NCBI GenBank assembly: GCA_031002005.1
Contig: JARYHS010013631.1
Coordinates: 62,927,832 to 62,991,831 of the forward strand
Reading direction: 5' to 3'
DNA from: Vandiemenella viatica
Lineage: Eukaryota; Arthropoda; Insecta; Orthoptera; Morabidae
DNA length: 64,000 nucleotides
Below are positions 1 to 11,428 of the stretch, piece after piece. Every line of letters starts with the position of its first letter. The first letter of the stretch is position 1. Position numbers and translations under genes: made by a program. The notes under the pieces are model-generated. The model was not told where the DNA came from. It saw only the letters and a list, made by a program, of their open reading frames with translations, and did not search any database.

Positions 1-2117
1 CCCATCGCTTGGTGACGATGAAAAGCAGAATTTCAGAAAACATTCCGTCATTTGTGCAAATCATTACGTGATTACAGGGGAAAGGTACATTTAGGCCTGA
101 AAATTGGAGTGGGGAGAACAATAGAACAGAAAGACAGTCGTGGTCAGAAGTTAATCTGCAGATGTGTGGTCGGAAAGTTTTGTTGCAAAATCTCACTCTA
201 GTGGTAGTATTTTTAATGAAGTTCGTGAATGGAGGTTATTAAGCGTCGGTCTAAGTGATGAGTCAGAGAACTGAACAATCGATTAAAGAAGGCTAAGAAG
301 AGACTGTCGTAATACTGCTAGTGATCTTAAAGACTAGTTCCCACGGTTAAAGGTCTAACTAAGTGGCAACTTTGAGAAATGAAGAAGCGGTTTAAACAAT
401 ATTAGGAAATAGTGGTTGTAAGATGACTACTAATTTTAAAGAAATATTGTGAAAGATTTAGCAAGTAACAGATACGAAGTTTTTTCGAGCTAAGCCGATT
501 GAATACTCTGCAGTATTGACAAAAAGTTCCGAAGACCAAGTGCTGAATTTTTTCTGAGTTAGTTGAAAACTTCTGAACTATATAGGGCTGGTTACAGTAG
601 TTTTTAAAGTGACAATAAAAAAATGTTAAATAATAGCAAACTCTTATTACTGTAGCAAGACGTTATTTCGTCTACTACAATTTTAATAGTTAATATTTTA
701 TATTTTACATTTTCTTAATTAATTTTTTTATATAATCAGATCTGTAAATTGATTTAATTCTTTAATCTCGGGGCCAGCCAAAGACTATATGTGGTGTAAT
801 GAATGCCAAGTTATTCAGGGAGTGTACGGAAAATAAGCGAGGGTTGATTTCTGGCAAGGAGCGGACAGCTGAGACTCCGTATCCTGGGGCGGAAACGGTC
901 CCGTTACCAAGCTCGCCAAGTTGTCGCCTCCAGGCCAGCGGACTCTGGGGGTTGCAATGGTGAAGGTCGGCGAGTTTTCTCCCGCTACGTCAAGAGACGC
1001 GTGAGCGCGAATTCACGTATCTGAATGCGCGAGGTGGAACACGTGATTTCAAGAAGCCCATTTCCTCCAATGAGAAGTGGTATTCGGTTTTTTTAATATG
1101 TTTCTTTCTGTCCACATGTGACTACGGAGAGGAAGAAGGGACTCTTTCTCCGACAGTGGAGAGGAACGGTCGACTCTTTCTACGGCAGTGGAGAGTGACG
1201 GTTATGTTTTTGGAGAGGACGAGGACGGTTCGACAGAGCTGATGTCGTACTGGTAGTCGTCTTATAAGATCGCAGACTGGCGATCCTGGAGTGACGGTAG
1301 ACCGCCATGTCACGCAGAGAGGCTGTGACACAACTTGCAGAGTCGCTGTCAGCAAATTAGTAAAGTACTCCGCCAGGCATGACGAGTTCACGAGACTGTT
1401 GAATTCCGTAAGCGTCCTGAGATTACGAGACTTGCTCTTTTACAAAACCCTGAGTTAGCTGGCAAAGATTTGTGAAACGTGATAGCACGAAATTTATTGT
1501 GACTATTAAACTTTAAAGGCGCCCGAGATTCAATGTTGTAAATATCTAATCTTACAATTGTTAACGTTGTTCATTTTCAATATCATTTGTTAATTTTGGT
1601 ATTTAAAATTGCAGTAGGTGATTCATGACTTACATTAAAAATAAATTCAAATATTGTTTGCTTGAAATAACGGCGTATTGTAACGTCTAGGCTTGTTGTT
1701 TGCTTGTTTGAGTGATGTTAACGGTAAATGTAAAGTGGCCTAGCGATGTAGAAGCCATAGCAATTAAATAAAAAATCAATGTCAGCTCTTTTAAGACCTG
1801 ACCGATGTTGGAAGAATCTTGGCAATCAAAAATTTTTAATTTTGATAATTTTTAATAAAAATTAATAACCCCCCCCTTTGAACCACCCCATCCTGTTACA
1901 TTACTTAAAGCGATATTCCCATAAATTTATCAGGTGAATTGAACAACCCGGAGTTGGCCATACTCTGTCAAATATTATCCAGCTTCAACCCACAACAATT
2001 TAATTTACGATTTTTTTTTTCAAAAATCCCCAACCACAACCAAATGTTTCCTTGTGAATTGCCCATGTAAAGATTTGTTATGCAGTAATCCTCCATATTT
2101 AGGAAACTTTTCTTAAC
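1..2117. other. Unassigned AT-rich DNA
   Basis: I see no recognisable gene, RNA or element here. The stretch 840-1430 is more GC-rich and holds a purine-rich run of GAGAGGA/GTGGAGA repeats (about 1125-1230), but the open frames over it are short and show no domain. A C-run (about 1869-1876) lies in AT-rich DNA. Old, unrecognisable repeats are likely but cannot be shown by eye. Confidence 0.5.
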
Positions 2118-2336
2118 TTATGGTTGGTGGACGTAGAGGTCATTAGTGGCTGCATGGGACTGGGGACAAGGAACGGGAAGGAATTCAGCAATGGCCTTTT
2201 GAAGGAAGCATCCTGGCAATCGCCTGGAGTGATAAGGAAACCACGGAAAACCCAAATATGGATGCCCGGACGGGGATTCGAACCGGCGTCCTCACGAATG
2301 CGAGGCCAGAGCGTTAACCACTCACCTACCACCCTC
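2118..2336 (-). mobile_element. tRNA-derived SINE, family A, copy 1
   Basis: On the minus strand the right end reads as a tRNA-like head: the B box GGTTCGAATCCCC (complement of 2273-2285) and an A-box-like GTGAGTGGTTAACGC further upstream. The body carries the family-shared segment seen on the plus strand as GGGACAAGGAACGGGAAGGAATTC followed by the AAGGAAGCATCC block. The same order recurs in six other places in this window, which is what defines the family. Pol III transcription from the internal boxes and LINE-dependent mobilisation are known for such SINEs; whether this copy is active is not shown. The short open frames across it are not genes. Confidence 0.8.
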
Positions 2337-5258
2337 GGTGAACTTTTTGTCTTAGGTTGCTATTACTCTTACTATCTGAAGATAAAGTGGTAGCTTAGTA
2401 GGTGGGGGCCATGTAGTAATCAGGCCACTTCCAAACTCATTCCAATCAAATAATTATTACTTAGTAAACTTTTTCTTGCCTCTAAATTCTAAATACCTCA
2501 AAATATTTACAGGGAATTTATACATAGATTAGCGTTTATTAATATTTATTATCCTTCATAGTAATTTTCTTGAATTATGCCTTACTCTTTCTGTACTAAA
2601 CGTATATAACTTTCTTAATATTCTTTAGTAATTAAATTCTAAAATAAAAATTATTTTAAATAGTGAATTTCTGAGATAGAAATTACTCTATTTCAGTTTT
2701 AGCTTAAAGAGATTGGTGTTTTCCAGCGTAATAAGAGTGCACGTACTTTAGAAGATGTATGAAGTTCTATTCATTTTTACTCAATTGACAATCTTTTAAA
2801 TTTTATGGGAGCTGTATTTTCTGTAATTGTTACGGTCACATTTGTCGGTACTAAATGAACTGTTTAGAACTACGAGCGCAAGAAACGCAAGATTTGTATT
2901 ATGTTGGTATTGTGCAAATATTTAAGTATAATTATGCACTATATCTTTGAATGTGATCAAATAATAGCAGGCTACACGGCAACTACTCGATTAAATTTGA
3001 GTTGTATATTTTAGTTTTATTCAGCGCGGGTACTGTAAGATGTCACAGTAAACGTGGATTACGGATGGTGCGTATTTTCAGAAAATTGTGTTGTGTATGG
3101 CAGGCAAAAGGAAGTATGACGCTAATGATACAGGGGTTCACGCTTAACAAGGAAAGGAAAGGAGATGGTGAAATCGGGGCCTAATATTCCCAGTGCCAAG
3201 CAGACGGACGATATAAGTTGTTTCACTTTAAATGATTGCTGCGGTCGATAAATCGAAATTAAAGTATATCTTGACGGGAAGAATCATACCAGTCGACTGA
3301 AAGACGTACAAGTTTGATCAATTATAACGTCCTACAAGAAATATTCTCTTGTATGAGGTGCAAAATAAACAAAAGATATATCAGTTCTTCATTTATACTT
3401 TCTTGGATTTATGTATTAAAGAAATTATTTTACAGTATTATTTTGTACATTTGTGCGATATATTTTTAGATAACCAAAATCAATTTGTCTTCAGATAATA
3501 AAAAGTTACTATCGTCAAAAGTCCATTGCCGTCACTCTGTATGCAGACTGGGTATGTATCACATACAACAGATGGCATTGGCACACAGTCTGGTGATCGG
3601 GAATGGTGCAAATCCACGTTGTCCACCCCGCTGACAAAGCAGTGGCTGATGAATATTTATGGGATAACCTAGTTCGAACCAACTTACCGTAGGTCATAAT
3701 GTACATACACAGTGTTTCTCAACTTGTGGTCCGAGAATATGGGACGGTTGGTCTGCAGACAGAATATTAAAATTTAATTCTAATTGAATTAAAGATATCA
3801 TAAAAAAACAATATATAAGTATAAAATCTAACTACGAAACCCGTATATGTTCAAGAAAAATTAAAAATCTGCTAAGCAAATTTCGATTGGGCTTTACACC
3901 GTCTTAAACCTTCCGAACATACTCGAACTGTTTAGCAGTTGTCATGTTTCAACGTTACATGACGGCGGAGCAGTAAATAAAATTCTCGAATTTTTGTGAG
4001 AAATACCAAAGATGCAATACTAACTGTATGTTGCATACGTCATAATTCGTAAAAATCATAAGGCTACTACCGATTCGTTCCTTAAATTTCGGTTATTCAG
4101 TCTGTGAGTCCCATAGATGGCCGTATTTAATGTGAACGGCACAAGAGAGAACTACGTAAATTAATAATAGTATGTAAATAAATGCCCAAGAGCTTCTTTG
4201 ATTCCTGAAGCTACAAAATCAGGCCGCACAGCTATCTCGCACGTCTGAAGTGAAACTGTATTCACTGTTTAACACGGGAGTGAGCTGCTTAAAGCTCTTA
4301 GTGTTGGTATTATAGATTTTTTGTTAGAACTGCAAATGGCGACACATTCTTCATTATATATGCTCCAGTTTCTCCTGTAGTATATCAGTTATTAATTTTA
4401 CAATTGATTATATTATTCAGTAATCCATTTCCATTTTTTTATTTATTGTTGAACGATTTTGTCTTTTAGGAATTTCCTGAAAAAAATAAAAAAAACATTG
4501 TTCCTATAGTTGCACGAATGGATGCAGTTATTTTGAAATAACTGGGTCATATGTTTTCTAATTGGGCAACTAAAAATCCTGTAGGAATAAATCAACTCAT
4601 TTACTACACATGGGGTTTAAATACATTAATCAAATAAACCGATTGACATGAAAAAAATTGAAATCTGCTATGAATTTCAACATTTCAACAAATAATGTGG
4701 CGTAACTTGAAAACTGTTGAATCGATCTTGAGATTTTTTCATTAACAAACCTTATATTCTGACTTAGGAAATATGGAAGCTAAGGATCTGATTTAGAATC
4801 TTCTGTTATGCTTTATGATGCTACGTGACCTGCCTCCGAAGCAGTAATAAAAATGGGTCCGCTATCTCATTTTTGTACGTCACAATTTTTTTTTTTTGGT
4901 AGATCATACTTTTTCACTGCGGACATGGAAATAGTATGGCATCTCACGTTTCTTGTCGTAATGATCTTCGCTATTGTAGAATGTTAATGAAAAATTGTAA
5001 ATTCATCTCTGATCTAACCCTCAGAATAAAAACTTCTCCCAACACTCACCCAACACCTTCACCACCATCCCAAAACCTCCACTTCCCCTCCGGCCGCTTG
5101 GAATGCCTGTGACAACTTTCTAAAAAGATTTGTTATTTTAAGGAAAAAAGGGGAGAATTTGACACATATGTTTAAAACTGAGCAAAAACAAAAATTATTG
5201 TATTGAAATTTCAACCTCAACCATACCGGGTAAGATAGGCAACTCTGCTAATTGTTTA
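2337..5258. other. Unassigned AT-rich DNA, possible hAT end at 3709
   Basis: No coding region is recognised. At 3709 the sequence CAGTGTTTCTCAACTTGTGGTCC resembles the left terminus of a hAT subfamily (compare the CAGAGTTTTTCAA end at 62402), but I cannot find the matching right end, so this is at best a solo or decayed terminus. A T-run occurs around 4888-4900. Short open frames at 3002-3184 and 3515-3706 show no domain. Confidence 0.4.
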
Positions 5259-5260
5259 TA

Positions 5261-5746
5261 CAGGGTGTCCAGAAAAGGACTCCCTGATTTCAAAATTAAA
5301 TATCTCGAAAACAAAGATCGATAGAGGAATGCAGTAAACGGTATGTTTATTGTGACAGCTGTAAGAAGTGTATACAGCAGTGTGAAATAATAGTTACAAA
5401 AGCTGCTAACAGATGGCGCTGTACGCTGTACAGCTCATATCAGCATACATAAGTGAAATAATCGTATGAAAACAATCTTTGCAAACAATCACATCACAAT
5501 GTTTTCAAAATGTTTTCACGTTTCAATGGTGGAACTGACCGCCCTGAGTTTCGGATCACTATTTAGGCATTACGTATGGCGATTACAGCGCCATCTGTTA
5601 GCAGCTTTTGTAACTATTATTTCAAACTGTTGTATACACTTCTTACAGCTGTCACGATAAACATACCGTTTACTGCATTCCTCTATCGATCTTTGTTTTC
5701 GAGATATTTAATTTTGAAATCATGGAGTCCATTTCTGGACACCCTG
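5261..5746. mobile_element. Mariner-type hairpin MITE
   Basis: The element begins CAGGGTGTCC and ends with the complement GGACACCCTG, flanked by TA on both sides (5259-5260 and 5747-5748). The arms are long: about 165 nt on the left (to about 5425) pairs with the right arm (about 5580-5746), including the shared CGCCATCTGTTAGCAGC block. TA flanks and the CAGGGTGTCC terminus fit the Tc1/mariner superfamily. The internal space of about 150 nt has no transposase, so it is non-autonomous. The reading frames at 5466-5827 are chance frames inside the hairpin. Confidence 0.85.
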
Positions 5747-5759
5747 TATGTAAAAAGGA

Positions 5760-6870
5760 CACAGTGTCCGTACTTCATAAGGCTGTACGAAAGATTGAGC
5801 CATGGTACTATAAGTGAAACTTTTTAAAAGCCATGAATATTTCAACGATCAGGCAAAAATATGATATTTCCAGGATGTGATTGCATTCTTACCTAAGGCT
5901 CCTGCCACCTCCCCTAGGATTCACGGAGGTAGAGCTCCATATTCCCACTACAACCGTTAGTACTAGAATGGATGTGACAGGCTCAGCGTCACTCTCCGGC
6001 CGTTCTTTACCTGTCCGCGGAGTTGGGTAGCGGACTGAGTGTGCCTTGAGAGCAGTGGTTTCGAACCTACCGATTTTTCGGTATTTCTACCGATATGGAG
6101 TTTGTCCTAGCCTGTCCTACCGAAATACCGAAATGTAACAATTTTTTCAATATTTCTCAGAATACAACAATTTTTTCCAGATTTTACAGTTTTAGGCTGG
6201 CAACCCATTTCGTTTATATTTTACGGGCAATTATTCGATCGATTATATGATAGGTAGGTAGATATCTTTTGAAAAATGTTCCTTATATCTTTTGGGGGAA
6301 TTCCCCTATGTGTTTGTGCCCTACATTATCGACGTTTCTGTTGGTAACCATTACCATAAACACATATTGTTAATAAAATGTACTCGTTATTAAAGACATT
6401 GTGATGGGCAGTGCAGTTAAGAGGCAATGCGCCGAATATGGTGAATTATTTGCATTCATCGTGTGTCGCGATATTTCCACAGTCAACAACCTTGGTCAGG
6501 TCAACCACTTGCAGATAACGGAATAAGCCTTCTAAGGGTTAATATATTTTTGTTAAAATAATAAACGAATTGCAAATTACTAAGTCTGTTGTTTTGTTAT
6601 TCTGATTACGTTTTACTAGTACTGACATGAAATAGTATTGAATTAAATTTTTACAAAGATCTGGTATTAGTTTTAAATTTATAATATATCCTGTAATTTC
6701 TAGATTATTTAACAAAGATAAAGATTTTTAAAATAAAATAATGTAGTAATGTAAAGAAGTTTTAAATAAACGTAAATAACTTATATTTCATACTTTAACT
6801 TTAAAAAAAAAAACTCACTGCCATCTTCTGACTTCAGTTTATCCTATAAGAAACTAAAAAGGTAATATCT
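5760..6870. other. Unassigned AT-rich DNA
   Basis: No gene seen. Around 6070-6145 there is a cluster of ACCGA / TCGGT motifs in both orientations (ACCGATTTTTCGGTATTTCTACCGA and CCTACCGAAATACCGAAAT) that could be the worn end of a transposable element. No partner end was found. Confidence 0.4.
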
Positions 6871-6874
6871 AGAA

Positions 6875-7720
6875 CCAGTGGATTGAAGACGGTCGTAGAC
6901 AGCGACGTGCGGGTACCGGACCACACAACATGACCACAACGCGGGATGACCGCCATCTTGTCTGCATGGCCGTAACCGACATAACAGCTTCGTCCACAGT
7001 ATTGGTTCGACGTAGGAGCATTGCAACGGGGATGCGTATATCTGTGTCGACGGTCCGACACCACCTGCTGAGGGCTGGACTTGTGGCACGCATGCCATTT
7101 CGTCTGCACCAACGCCACAGACTGCAGAAGCCACGAGAACGCCATCGCTGACGTGCTGAGTGGTAAAATGTAGCGTTTTCGGGCGAGAACCGCTTCACCC
7201 TTTCCCTACGTGTTAGACGCTACCGTGGTGAACGCAAATCGAGCATACTGCATTGTTGAGCGGCATAGCGGAAAAACGCCAAGTGTGATGGTTTAGGTCG
7301 CCATTGATTATAACATGTGATCTCACCTCCTATGTGTCGAGGGCAATCTGTACAGCAACTGTTACATGAGGGAGGTTTTAGAGCCCGAGGCCTGAGGCCA
7401 CTCCACTTGCCTGTGGCGACTAATGTGCAAGCCTTTTTCATATAACGACGGGTACTACTGCTTCTCTGGCCTGCACGTTTACCTGATATGCCACTCATTC
7501 AACACTTTGGGATGCGGTCGGCCGGCAACTTACTCATTCTGGGCCTCGTACAACCACTGTCGATGCTCTGTGGACGCGCCTATAAATTGGGTAGCATTGT
7601 GTTTCCCAACAGCATATCCAGGTTAGCTTTGAATCCTCCCCATGACGTCTGGAGGCTCTGAATTGAGCACGTTGCAGTTTCACATCGGGTTGCATTCCCA
7701 CGGTGTAAAGTGCAAGCACA
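6875..7720 (+). pseudogene. Degenerate Tc1-like transposase
   Basis: Read in the plus direction with several frame changes, this stretch follows the order of a Tc1 transposase. First comes an RxTTxRDDRHLVCMAVTD block (6930 on) and the helix-turn-helix region STVRHHLLRAGLVARMPFR, then the catalytic-core strand FSGENRFTLS (about 7180), the VRRYRGER block, and near 7440-7560 a segment equivalent to the LLLLWPARLPDMPLIQH region that carries the second catalytic Asp (SPD in intact relatives). In intact Tc1 proteins the first catalytic Asp sits in FSDE; here the matching residue is Gly. Stops and frameshifts are frequent after 7250. Terminal inverted repeats are not visible. A dead copy; high confidence in the family, moderate in the limits. 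Confidence 0.75.
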
Positions 7721-7769
7721 ATTCTCTAATTCTAATCATTTATGTATTGTTCTGTCTCTAATCTACGAA

Positions 7770-7900
7770 CCTTTTTTTAACTGCTTAACGTCTCTTAACA
7801 GCGAGATCTTTACAGACGGGAAACGATGGAGGGCAAGGAATGGGAAGGAATTCGGCTGCCTTTTTAAGGAAGCATTCCGGTAATCTATGAAATGAATTTC
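7770..7900 (-). mobile_element. SINE family A, truncated copy 2
   Basis: Contains the family tail (CTGCTTAACGTCTCTTAACAGCGAGATCTTTA on the plus strand, after a T-run) and the GGGAAGGAATTCGGCTGCC body block, then stops near 7893 before the tRNA-like head. The same tail is found in the copy at 11985-12206. It is a 5'-truncated, minus-strand insertion. Confidence 0.65.
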
Positions 7901-8485
7901 GTTGCAATCTCATGTCTTTTTCTTGGTGTTGCAAATTTCACAGACCGTAGTTTAGTTTTAGCTTGATGGTGAATGGAAAATATTCGATTTTAATTCTTGA
8001 ATTTTCCCCGGAGACGAGCTGAAACTGAATACAAATCAAGAACGGGACAGTCAAAGACAGCACAACCTGTGTTCTAAAATGAAAACTTGTTAACAACGAC
8101 AAATTATGTGTCGTAATGTGAAGGGTAGGTACTATATGTGGGTTTAATACGCTGACTGTTAAAAGCCTTAGGACTTCTGCTATTGTTTAAAATATAATAA
8201 TTAATCGAAATATAAATTTTCGTGTAACAGTTTGTTTCAAACTGGAATGATGTAATAAATAAATGCTAGGTGGCTTTCAGAATGTAGTCAGTATCTGAAA
8301 TACAGTATTCCATACATACGTTCCTCGAACTCTATTTTAAAGCCTGGATAACAGAGAATGTATTTGGCTTTGTTTACACCAATTTACCAGCAACAACAAA
8401 TATAATACAAAACGTTTTTGTGAATTGTCGAGTTATATTTATAGTCACAATTTTGCAACAAACTCATTCGAACTCTTTTAACACG
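7900..8485. other. Unassigned AT-rich DNA
   Basis: Nothing recognised in this stretch between the SINE fragment and the pogo-like element. Confidence 0.4.
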
Positions 8486-8807
8486 TTGTAGGGGAGACCG
8501 GGGCAAGTTGACGATGTTAACGATTAAACATTTTTAATAAATTCATTTTTTGAAGAAAATATATTTTCATTGCAAATATTATTAGACTGGTCTTTTATTG
8601 AAATGTTTGTAATCATATATATTTTTATTTTCATATTATCAAAGTTTTTTTATTAATTTTAGAAAGTAATGCAAAACTGTCATCTTGCCCCAGGACTGGG
8701 GCAAGATGACTTTAACCACGGGGCAAGATGACATTTAATGAAACTGTAATACATTCTTATTGTTATACATTAATATGTATACATTGATGTGCAAACATTA
8801 ACAGAAG

Positions 8808-9068
8808 TCACACAAACTTCCCTCCTTCACAGTTTGAACAGTCTTCGTGCCACCATTTAAAGCACATGATACACTGTATCCAGTCTTCTGAAGGAGGGTC
8901 TTCATAGACCGCATCACATTCAGGACACTGAACTAAACTTTCTTCGGAAGCATTTCTTGATGTTGTGGCAACTCGGGGTTTTTTCTTTAATTCAGAAGAA
9001 GTAAACGTCAGTTTCTTAGTAAAACTTTGATTTCTTGCATCCAGAGCCTGTGCGTATGAAACAAACAT
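8808..9068 (-). pseudogene. C-terminal PHD-like finger of a pogo-like transposase
   Basis: The 86-residue minus-strand frame ends with a cysteine/histidine cluster: CPEC at about residue 48, then WIQCIMC, WWHEDC and a final SNC. The pattern matches the partial PHD/C4HC3 finger often found at the C-terminus of pogo and jerky-like transposases. It starts at a Met that is probably only an internal codon, because the upstream DNA-binding part lies in other frames at 9070-9266. It sits wholly inside the TIR-bounded element, so it is a transposon remnant, not a host chromatin gene. Confidence 0.7.
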
Positions 9069-9266
9069 TCAATTCTTACGTCATCTCTTTTCTTCAAATG
9101 GCGAGGTAGTGTTGCTTCAGGGATATTGTAAACGTTCACTGCACCCAAGCAGGACTTCTGCACCCAAGCAGGACTTTTTTAATCCTTTGACATCAATTAT
9201 TGCAGCAGCCAATGCATTTCGGTCCCATTCGCCTCTGGAGGACTTCTTTTTATAAGTTCTCACCAT
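9069..9266 (-). pseudogene. N-terminal psq/CENP-B type HTH of the pogo-like transposase
   Basis: Reading from the ATG at 9266-9264 gives MVRTYKKKSSRGEW followed by an alanine-rich helix (ALAAAIIDVKGLKKS). This resembles the start of pogo-family DNA-binding domains. A short direct duplication (GCACCCAAGCAGGACTT repeated back to back, about 9147-9178) shifts the frame; the next frame continues with VYNIPEATLPRHLKK, the second part of the helix-turn-helix, and then stops. The DDE domain that should follow is absent. The start was chosen because the motif begins immediately after the Met. Confidence 0.6.
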
Positions 9267-9826
9267 ATCTGGATCATGATGTGTCATGAATAAGTGAAGT
9301 TGCGCCCTTTCAAATTTTGAGAGAAACTATGTGAGTCATGCAAGTCAAGACTGTTACACGAAACATAAAAAAAGGCACTCAAAGACTGAAACAGACACAG
9401 CAAAAGTTATCTGGGGCAAGATGACGAGGTCGTCAACTTACCCCAGCCAACTTGCCCCGAAGGACAATGTTAGAAACTTTCCATTATTGCGGCAGTTTAA
9501 AAAAAGAATGAGATACAAATACACAGCCTTTATGAAAGCACATTGTTGAAGCTACTCATATATGACAAAGTATAAAACAATATCTTACCTATTAGTCTGC
9601 GAAGTCTTAAATCAGAGATGTAGAAAATTACAGCACGTCACAGAGAATTCTCGATCTGTGGATAGCGAGGAACAATACAGCACGAGCTGCGTCATTGCAC
9701 AATATTTTAGTTCCTAGTCGTGTGGAGAGCTAGTAGTATGCATACAGTGCTGCTACGTAGAAGTGGGAATTTAAATTAAATCATTCTTCATCTTGCCCCG
9801 CTCGTCAACTTGCCCCGGTCTCCCCT

Positions 9827-10590
9827 ACATCATTATGGACAATCGTATCTCAATGGAACCAGGTTATCATACATGCTAAGGGGGACCTACAACTTTACGT
9901 AAAATCCAAACGATGGAGACGCATAAGCATTGAGTTGAAGGTTAGTTACGACCCGAATAAATTCCGGCAGTGGATTTTTCGATTACTATTCAGGATGTTT
10001 AACCACTAATCCAGAAAGTCATTTCTTTAAGTAAATTAATATTTACTTTAAAATTTTCAACTCCATTAATGTAAGTAACGTGTGAACAATCCTATTGTTT
10101 GCGCTGTCCCATCTGAAATCTGCTACGAATTTGAAGTGAAACTTTTTTTACTCTCGCAGAATTAGTTTGCTTCCGAAATTTCGACGGACGCCTTGTGCGT
10201 AATCTCGTTGCAGAATAGTTTCCAGCGCCACGAGTGAGTTAAAATATCTGTCTCAGTGAAGTTTAATTCGTGGCACAATAAAAAGCATGTCAGTTCTGAG
10301 TGCAGAGGTAGACTTCGAAGCGTTGTCACTTTTTCATCTGGAAACTTCTCTTGTCACTAGCCACAGGATTCCAGAAACCTCACAACCATTTATCAAGCAT
10401 GCGTAAACACAAATGAACTGTTTCCTTCGGGTTTGTGGATTTGTTAGTTAAAGTGTGTTTTTGTTGCAGGTGAGGCCCTCTGTACTGTCTGCTTGTGACG
10501 TCACGGTGGTTGTAGAGGAGGGAAGCTAGCTGCAGCGTGTACCCTGTATTAGCGGAGTTAAGGAGTTCTGCTCGTAAGTATTAAACACAG
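9827..10590. other. Unassigned DNA
   Basis: No gene or repeat recognised. A short GC-richer patch near 10465-10560 includes TGACGTCA, a CRE-like octamer, but there is no nearby gene to connect it to. Confidence 0.4.
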
Positions 10591-10594
10591 TTAA

Positions 10595-10921
10595 AGCCGC
10601 GTTCCCACGATCTCTTGTAACGAAGGCGAGACGGGACGGGACCTCATTAGGCGAAGTGTAGGGACGACTAGCTTACCTCGCCGCCACCTCCGCACCACGT
10701 TGCCTAGTGTCGTTTGGCACAGAGCACTTTACAGCAACAGAAGGGGTACGCACCGCTGCTGCAAACGGATGGCAACAGCGCACCGCTACACACGCCTGTG
10801 ATGTTTACCGACACAGAGTGGGTAGCTGCGTCTCGTCTCCGCTGTTCCGATGGCGTGTGGTTTAGTATTCGTCCCGTCCCTTCCGTCTCACCTTCGTTAC
10901 AAGAGATCGTGGGAACGCGCC
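10595..10921. mobile_element. GC-rich hairpin MITE flanked by TTAA
   Basis: The left arm GCGTTCCCACGATCTCTTG continues through TAACGAAGGCGAGACGGGACGGGAC and pairs with the right arm (about 10869-10918, ending GATCGTGGGAACGCG). TTAA is present directly outside both ends (10591-10594 and 10922-10925), which fits piggyBac-like targeting. The two ends differ by one base next to the TTAA, so the superfamily is not certain. There is no transposase. Its GC content is much higher than the surroundings. The overlapping open frames on both strands (10704-11047) come from the hairpin. Confidence 0.75.
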
Positions 10922-11176
10922 TTAAGACGCTGCTTCCGCTCGTGGCCATCAACAAAGTTTCCAAAATGTGAACAAGTAACACAATGTTTCTTTTTTAAGG
11001 TACAGATAGACATGCTACTAAAACAGCATGGCGATGAGCATGCTTAAAACGAGCATGATCTTTAACTGAATTCATTTGTTTGAGATAAGCATGCTTGTTT
11101 TAAGCAAGCTCCTGGATAAGCATGCTCAAAGCAAACATTCAAATACGCATGTCATTCACTAGCATGCTCTCTGTCA

Positions 11177-11428
11177 GTGTGGCGAAAATCAAGTGGCTAT
11201 CCACACAGAAGTGAACAAAATCATTTTATTGTTTGTATCCAAAAACTTCTAACACGAAAAAAAAAGAGTAGAAATGGAAAGATTAGGGTCCATGATTGGA
11301 TATTTAGAAGAGAAAATCTAGGAGCAAATTCTCGATTGTTACTAGAAATGCGAGATGAAGATATTGATCATGTTGATATTCAGGCCTTTTCTTTATCCTT
11401 AGTTATTTTAATAATAAGGTTTATGTGA
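11177..11428 (+). pseudogene. HARBI1-like transposase N-terminal fragment
   Basis: The frame includes RKKKSRNGKIRVHDWIFRRE followed by NLGANSRLLLEMRDED. Harbinger nucleases typically begin with a basic segment, then a VxxWxxRRxxxGAxxxLxxEL block and an acidic residue pair ahead of the nuclease domain; the match is good for that block. After about residue 68 the similarity ends and no nuclease DDE motifs follow. It sits between Harbinger-type TIRs with TTA flanks, which supports the call. The start codon is arbitrary, as the real start may be upstream. Confidence 0.6.

Larger units (their letters stand above)
8491..9824 (-). mobile_element. pogo/Tigger-like DNA transposon, internally deleted
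   Basis: Both ends carry a perfect 26-bp inverted repeat counting the flanking TA: TAGGGGAGACCGGGGCAAG and on to TTGACGA at the left, its exact complement at the right (9801-9826). TA at 8489-8490 and 9825-9826 is the expected target duplication. The motif GGGGCAAGATGAC is repeated inside near both ends (about 8697, 8718, 9413, 9790). Minus-strand coding remnants show a psq/CENP-B type DNA-binding N-terminus and a PHD-like C-terminus with no DDE catalytic core between them. TA target, helix-turn-helix and PHD together fit the pogo group. At 1334 bp it is a non-autonomous deletion derivative. Confidence 0.85.

Noticed and set aside
2270..2336. tRNA gene on the minus strand
   Set aside because: Has Pol III boxes but no closing acceptor stem, and the same head is repeated in many SINE copies.
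5466..5827. Two plus-strand frames over the mariner MITE
   Set aside because: They fall within the hairpin arms and carry no transposase motif.
8808..9068. Host PHD-finger chromatin gene
   Set aside because: It is enclosed by perfect terminal inverted repeats with TA flanks and preceded by a pogo-type DNA-binding remnant.
10704..11047. Overlapping frames on both strands
   Set aside because: GC-rich inverted-repeat element keeps frames open by chance; no domain.
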